Source: Metabacillus rhizolycopersici (lineage in GTDB: Bacteria; Bacillota; Bacilli; Bacillales; Bacillaceae). From it: 8,898 bases of DNA. The position numbers and the translations under genes are program-made. The DNA is taken from the NCBI RefSeq assembly GCF_020075705.1, contig NZ_JAIQUM010000125.1:1-8898 (forward strand), read 5' to 3'. Positions 5,777 to 8,898 of the stretch are shown one piece after another (the first letter of the stretch is position 1; the number at the start of each line of letters is the position of its first letter). The notes below the pieces were generated by a model. The model worked only from the letters and a program-made list of their open reading frames with translations. It was not told the origin of the DNA and made no database searches.

Positions 5777-6229
5777 TCACTTTATGATTTCATCTAATTT
5801 ACGTGCAACTTCTTCTTGCATGGTTGGAAGAACATGCGAATAAGTATCAAGCGTAACTTTTATGTTACTGTGTCTTAATCTTTCAGAAATAACCTTGACA
5901 TTTATCCCCTTTAAGAGAAGCAATGTTACATGTGTATGTCTTAAATCATGAAAGCGGATTTTAGATACATTAAGCTAACTCAATTAATTTATTAAAAGAT
6001 CTTCTTACATTTGCAGGATTAAGCGGTGTACCATATTGAGTACATGCAACTAAATCATGGTCTTGATAAACAGGACCTAAACTTAGCCTTTCTTTTGAAT
6101 TAATTATTTTTCGAGACTTAAGAATTTTTACAGTTATTTCAGACAAGTTGATTGTTCCTAGACTTGATTTGGTTTTCGCTCTGCTTATAAATGTCTTACC
6201 GTCATGACTTAATAAATAAACTAACTATT
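5777..6229 (-). pseudogene. int: Phage-type tyrosine recombinase (integrase), C-terminal part with frameshift
   Basis: On the minus strand, from about 6229 an open frame reads through LSHDGKTFISRAKTKSSLG and INLSEITVKILKSRK to NVRRSFNKLIELA, where a TAA at 5970-5972 breaks it. One extra base there restores the frame: VSKIRFHDLRHTHVTLLLL, then VISERLRHSN and DTYSHVLPTMQEE, to a TGA at 5777-5779. Visible catalytic residues of the tyrosine recombinase family are His and Arg of HDLRHTH, His of RLRHSN (Arg where many have Gly) and the Tyr of DTYSHVLP. The DNA-binding N-terminal half and the first catalytic Arg region are missing; a TAG closes the frame just upstream of 6229. It is a dead remnant of a prophage or integrative element. 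Confidence 0.88.
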
Positions 6230-6287
6230 ATTAAGAATGGCCTTGTTTTTATGGCAACAGCTCTTCCTCCTATACTTTTCACAAAAG

Positions 6288-6325
6288 AAATAAAGAACCT
6301 ATCCATATGGAGAGGCTCTTTATTT
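6288..6325 (-). terminator. Terminator-like hairpin
   Basis: AAATAAAGA (6288-6296) pairs with TCTTTATTT (6317-6325), and the inner CCT/AGG and TCC/GGA pairs extend the stem across two mismatches to an ATAT loop. Read on the minus strand it ends in a T-rich run, so it could stop transcripts heading toward the integrase relic. Confidence 0.4.
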
Positions 6326-6539
6326 ACTGTTACATCCTTATAATCTTTCATTCAAATAGTGAACGCATTGCACATGTACGGAGTGTATGTGGCAATACAC
6401 GGGATGTTGTTACAGGAATAATAGTTCCAAATCTCTCAGTGTCATAAAGGAGGAATTGAGATTTATTTAACAATCGCGCTCTTTTGTTGAACATCGTTTT
6501 TGAAGAAATTCCCTCGTTAATTTAAGTACAATCCTTCAC

Positions 6540-6587
6540 ATTCTAGTCATTAGGCTTTTTTTCGATAAACAATAAAAGCCCTAGAAT
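6540..6587 (-). terminator. Bulged hairpin behind the 96-residue gene
   Basis: ATTCTAG (6540-6546) and CTAGAAT (6581-6587), plus GGCTTTT (6553-6559) and AAAAGCC (6574-6580), form a long inverted repeat with a 6-nt bulge. It lies 43 bp past the stop of the minus-strand gene at 6630. There is no U run after it, so termination is only a guess. Confidence 0.35.
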
Positions 6588-6629
6588 AATGCCCTAAGGA
6601 CTTTTGTATTTCAGTGTTGATACTTTTCT

Positions 6630-6920
6630 TTATTCAGAAACTTTTATAACAATCTTACCGAATGCACCTTTATATAGATGTTTATATGTATCAAGGACTT
6701 CATCAAATAAATAGACAGTATCAATGACAGGTTTAATATTAAGTACAAAAAAACCGATGCCGGGCACATATCCCTCTGCTGACTGGAATATGGCTGCAAA
6801 CGAGCTTAATACCGCGGTAAGTATTAGTTTTGTGGTAGGTGACAATTCCATAAGATCGTGTTTGATTCCAAAGAAAGGATGCTGCCAATACTGTACGGCT
6901 TTACTTTTTACCCTCTTCAT
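6630..6920 (-). CDS. 96-residue protein of unknown function, probably membrane-associated
   Basis: The ATG at 6920 has a strong GGAGGTG ribosome site eight bases upstream; a TTG at 6938 would overlap that site and is rejected. The product begins with a basic segment (MKRVKSKAVQYWQHPFFG), followed by a hydrophobic stretch at about 31-45 (KLILTAVLSSFAAIF). Glycine-rich, hydrophobic sequence follows at about 50-72 (YVPGIGFFVLNIKPVIDTVY), and the soluble end is FDEVLDTYKHLYKG to KVSE. One or two short membrane or amphipathic helices are possible. I recognise no family. It is divergent from the PQQ-type dehydrogenase gene across a 257-bp shared upstream region, so the two might be co-regulated, but nothing shows a functional link. 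The good ribosome site and open frame make a real gene likely. Confidence 0.65.
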   Translation of the reverse strand: MKRVKSKAVQYWQHPFFGIKHDLMELSPTTKLILTAVLSSFAAIFQSAEGYVPGIGFFVLNIKPVIDTVYLFDEVLDTYKHLYKGAFGKIVIKVSE

Positions 6921-7177
6921 GAATCCCACCTCCAACAAATATTAAACTAACCTTATGCTATTCACTGTTTTATGTAAAAATCACTGTATGTTTATCCAAC
7001 TTAACTATAGATAACTGATTTATGAAATCATAGTACTTTTTATAACCGCCCCGATTCCTCCGACGCTGGTGCGAAAAATGGTCAATTCCTTGTTAGATTC
7101 TTCGGCCCTAATTTGGTATTAATAAAACAGTTCTAATCATATTCTTATAAAAGAAAAATAAGAAGGGGGTGTAAAGT
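6921..7177. promoter_or_regulatory. Divergent upstream region of the 96-residue and dehydrogenase genes
   Basis: It holds the start regions of both flanking genes. TGATTT-ATG-AAATCA at 7016-7030 is a perfect 6-bp inverted repeat near the middle and a candidate operator. Upstream of the dehydrogenase, CATATTCT (7138-7145) partly matches a sporulation sigma -10 but lacks a well-spaced partner. A G+C-richer patch (about 7048-7075) contrasts with its surroundings. No promoter can be placed with confidence. Confidence 0.35.
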
Positions 7178-8596
7178 TTGTTGATAAAAGTTAAGGTTAG
7201 TTTACGGCCCATTGTAAGTAAGGTAAATTTACCGACTGTTTTGAAAACAGCGATACTTCCGGGTGACTCAAAAGAAACATTATTTATTGCAACCCAGATA
7301 GGAGAGATTTTTTACATAAGAGACGGAGTTATACGGACTTTTTTAGATATTCGCCCGCGAATCATAAAACTAGGTGCTTCTGGTGGTGGATATGATGAAC
7401 GGGGATTGCTAGGGCTAGCGTTTCATCCCGAATTTTATTATAACGGTCTGTTTTATCTTTATTATTCAGTAGCTGGAACACAAGGTCCAGGTGCTCTTCC
7501 TGAATCTTTTTCACCTAACCCGTGTGATCCAAGAACTTTAAACCTAAGGTGGATAAATAGAGAAACTCAATATGATCATATTGATACTATGGAAGAATGG
7601 ATTTTACCATCGAATGGCAGGCCTCAAAAACGACGGACATTACTAAACTTAAGAAGACCATTTTTTAATCATAATGGTGTCAATAGCTTAAACTTTTCAC
7701 CTGAAACAGGAAAACTTATTTTAACCACCGGGGATGGTGGATCAGGCTATGATCCATTCAATTTAAGCCAGAATGATATGGAAATCGCCGGTAAAATAAT
7801 TGAAATTGATGTAGTTAAGAATACATTTATCCAGAATCCACCCGTAGTCACACGGTTTAATGAACTTCCCGTACCTATTCAGGAAACACTTACGGTGATT
7901 GCTAAAGGGGTTCGGAATATACCGGGCATTTCATTTCAAAAGTTTTATAATCAATATATCAAATATGTGGGAAATGTCGGACAGGATTTGGTAGAGTCAA
8001 TTTTTTCATTCGGTCAGAATAAACCAATACCGGTTACCCGGCTTGTTCAAGCTTTTTTAATGAACTCTGAAGCTGACCAAGAAGGATTTATTAACTTTGG
8101 CTGGCGAGCGTGGGAAGGTGTTTTTCCTACTCCGATTATAAGGGGCTGCTCTGCAAATCCTACTTTGGATGAGAAAACAATTGCTTATTATGATGAAGCA
8201 GTAAAATTTTCAGTAAGGCGTCTACAGCCTGTAACTAGTTATTTTCATAAAGATCAAAGGCCCGATAAATTTGGAGGAACTGCACTTACAGGAGTGCAAG
8301 TCTATATGGGGAATAGAATCCCCGCTTTAACAGGAAGTGTTGTGTTTACCGATCTTGCCCAGAAGGAAGAATCTCAATCTCCGGCTAGAGGGGTTTTAGC
8401 TTATACTAGGATAAGAACAGATTGTAAACTAAATGATTTTAGTGTTATTCAAACCGATTATAATTTTGGGTCCGGGTCAGCTTATTATGTTAGTTTGGGA
8501 ACGAATCTGGATCAAACCACAGTATATTTAGGGCTTTATGGCTCTATGAAAGTGACTGATTTTAACCAAGGTACTGTTTTTGAAATTATTCCGTGA
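7178..8596 (+). CDS. PQQ-dependent sugar dehydrogenase-like protein (GSDH/HHIP-type beta-propeller)
   Basis: A 472-residue six-bladed propeller of the glucose/sorbosone dehydrogenase family. The start is TTG at 7178 (a TTG also at 7181), eight bases after AAGGGGGTG; no ATG is nearby. Landmarks are DERGLLGLAFHPEF (73-86), FNHNGVNSLNFSP (163-175, His165 in the place of the soluble-GDH catalytic histidine), TTGDGG (183-188), AKGVRNIPGISF (242-253, Arg246), NVGQDLVESI (266-275), FGWRAWEG (307-314), PVTSYFH (351-357), and GVQVYMGNRIPALTGSVVFTD (372-392, quoted in part). Known family members oxidise sugars with PQQ and calcium, normally outside the cytoplasm. This protein has no signal peptide or membrane helix, and no PQQ synthesis gene is in the window, so cofactor and location are open. 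The insertion between about 220 and 300 is longer than I expect. It is followed by a relic and a terminator at 8783. Confidence 0.88.
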   Translation: MLIKVKVSLRPIVSKVNLPTVLKTAILPGDSKETLFIATQIGEIFYIRDGVIRTFLDIRPRIIKLGASGGGYDERGLLGLAFHPEFYYNGLFYLYYSVAGTQGPGALPESFSPNPCDPRTLNLRWINRETQYDHIDTMEEWILPSNGRPQKRRTLLNLRRPFFNHNGVNSLNFSPETGKLILTTGDGGSGYDPFNLSQNDMEIAGKIIEIDVVKNTFIQNPPVVTRFNELPVPIQETLTVIAKGVRNIPGISFQKFYNQYIKYVGNVGQDLVESIFSFGQNKPIPVTRLVQAFLMNSEADQEGFINFGWRAWEGVFPTPIIRGCSANPTLDEKTIAYYDEAVKFSVRRLQPVTSYFHKDQRPDKFGGTALTGVQVYMGNRIPALTGSVVFTDLAQKEESQSPARGVLAYTRIRTDCKLNDFSVIQTDYNFGSGSAYYVSLGTNLDQTTVYLGLYGSMKVTDFNQGTVFEIIP

Positions 8597-8607
8597 TTCA
8601 AAACTAT

Positions 8608-8761
8608 AAAATTCGACTTAATACCTTCGATGCATTACTACCGAAAGACCTTATCAAAACAAGAACACGCTGAAGCCATTGAGGAGTTATGAGATTGTAT
8701 GGATAAGCAATTGGACCCCCAATTTGTTGGACTATTTATCGAGATGATTTCGGAAAACTAA
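8608..8761 (+). pseudogene. HD-GYP-type phosphohydrolase, C-terminal relic
   Basis: Right after the dehydrogenase stop, a frame reads IRLNTFDALL, then from 8630 in another frame YYRKTLSKQEHAEAIEEL, an in-frame TGA (8690-8692), DCMDKQLDPQFVGLFIEMIS and TAA (8759-8761). This matches the end of HD-GYP or related HD-domain phosphodiesterases: a DTFDALT..R.YR..LS..EAIEEL core followed by QLDP..V..F. The metal-binding HD and GYP motifs are absent, and there is a frameshift plus a nonsense codon, so it is a dead fragment. Intact relatives hydrolyse cyclic di-GMP or similar nucleotides. Confidence 0.75.
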
Positions 8762-8782
8762 CCTGCCCCGTTCGTATTATAA

Positions 8783-8815
8783 GGTCAGCCAGATATTTCT
8801 GGTTGACCATTTTTT
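8783..8815 (+). terminator. Rho-independent terminator
   Basis: GGTCAGCCAGA (8783-8793) pairs with TCTGGTTGACC (8798-8808), including one G-U pair, around a TATT loop. ATTTTTT follows on the plus strand. It would end transcription from the dehydrogenase gene and the HD-GYP relic. Confidence 0.85.
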
Positions 8816-8830
8816 ATATGGTTTTATTAT

Positions 8831-8898
8831 AACAGTAGCCAGGGTAGAACGTACCTGCTCGTGGGGCTCGACCCCGTCAACTAAACTGTTCGCCCCCT
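8831..8898 (-). ncRNA. Structured end resembling an IS200/IS605 right end / TnpB omegaRNA (runs off right edge)
   Basis: The outer arms AACAGT (8831-8836) and ACTGTT (8885-8890) enclose two hairpins: CAGGGTA/TACCTG (8840-8846 with 8852-8857, one bulge) and GGGG-CTCGA-CCCC (8863-8875). It is much richer in G+C than the flanks. This three-way fold recalls the 3' end of TnpB-associated omegaRNAs in IS200/IS605-type elements of Firmicutes, where it lies just past the tnpB stop and ends at the element boundary. If so, tnpB lies right of the window on the minus strand, and the guide would be the bases just left of about 8831. The minus strand is also open in one frame across it, so a coding tail is an alternative. 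Confidence 0.45.

Larger units (their letters stand above)
6230..6629. other. Non-coding stretch with hairpins and weak coding-like shreds
   Basis: No convincing gene is present. It contains hairpins at 6288-6325 and 6540-6587. A plus-strand stretch at about 6350-6443 reads as protein-like sequence (SNSERIAHVRSVCGNTR, then DVVTGIIVPNLSVS) ending in TAA, with no start; it could be the tail of a lost gene. A good ribosome site AAAGGAGG at 6446-6453 is followed by no open frame. Confidence 0.4.

Noticed and set aside
6202..6306. 34-codon minus-strand frame starting MDRFFISFVKSIGG with a hydrophobic end
   Set aside because: There is no ribosome site before the ATG, and the start lies inside a hairpin, so a real small protein cannot be supported.
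6446..6453. Strong ribosome site AAAGGAGG
   Set aside because: No start codon with an open frame follows; the next in-frame stop comes within five codons.
6724..6945. 73-codon plus-strand open frame
   Set aside because: It is antisense to the 96-residue gene, which has the better ribosome site and composition.

Overview
The window looks like a chromosomal accessory region of a low-GC, spore-forming Bacillaceae species. The clues are A+T-rich DNA, strong AGGAGG-type ribosome binding sites, rho-independent hairpins, a relic of the CwlJ/SleB spore-cortex hydrolase family, a YehS-type DUF1456 gene and a Dus protein of the type I associate with the Bacillus cereus group. Species cannot be settled from the sequence.

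Layout. Bases 2-799 (minus) hold the N-terminal 266 codons of a DnaD-domain replication protein that runs off the left edge. A hairpin terminator (952-996) follows, then a decayed gene in several frames (about 1162-1560, minus). A 48-residue protein gene (1725-1871, plus) is preceded by a promoter whose 17-bp spacer is exactly a palindrome, with a degenerate second copy 22 bp upstream. Next comes the 3' end of an IS1182-family element (about 1896-2144). Minus-strand genes follow for a tRNA-dihydrouridine synthase (2151-3140), a DUF1456 protein (3455-3949) and a membrane-anchored SGNH/GDSL hydrolase (4247-5254). The last is followed by the severed tail of a holin-like type I toxin gene, still carrying its terminator.

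From about 5.5 to 6.3 kb lies a graveyard: an IS3-like end, a frameshifted cwlJ 5' end, and a frameshifted, 5'-truncated tyrosine recombinase joined tail to tail with it. A small unidentified protein (6630-6920, minus) and a PQQ-type sugar dehydrogenase (7178-8596, plus) are divergent. They are followed by a broken HD-GYP tail, a terminator, and a structured sequence at the right edge that may be the right end/omegaRNA of an IS200/IS605-type TnpB element extending out of the window.

No multigene pathway is evident. The intact genes look like independent units, several with their own terminators, set among relics of at least five mobile or phage-related elements. The observations most worth checking are the tandem palindromic operator at the 48-residue gene, the possible omegaRNA end at the right edge, the severed toxin tail reused as a terminator, and the PQQ-type dehydrogenase without a signal peptide.
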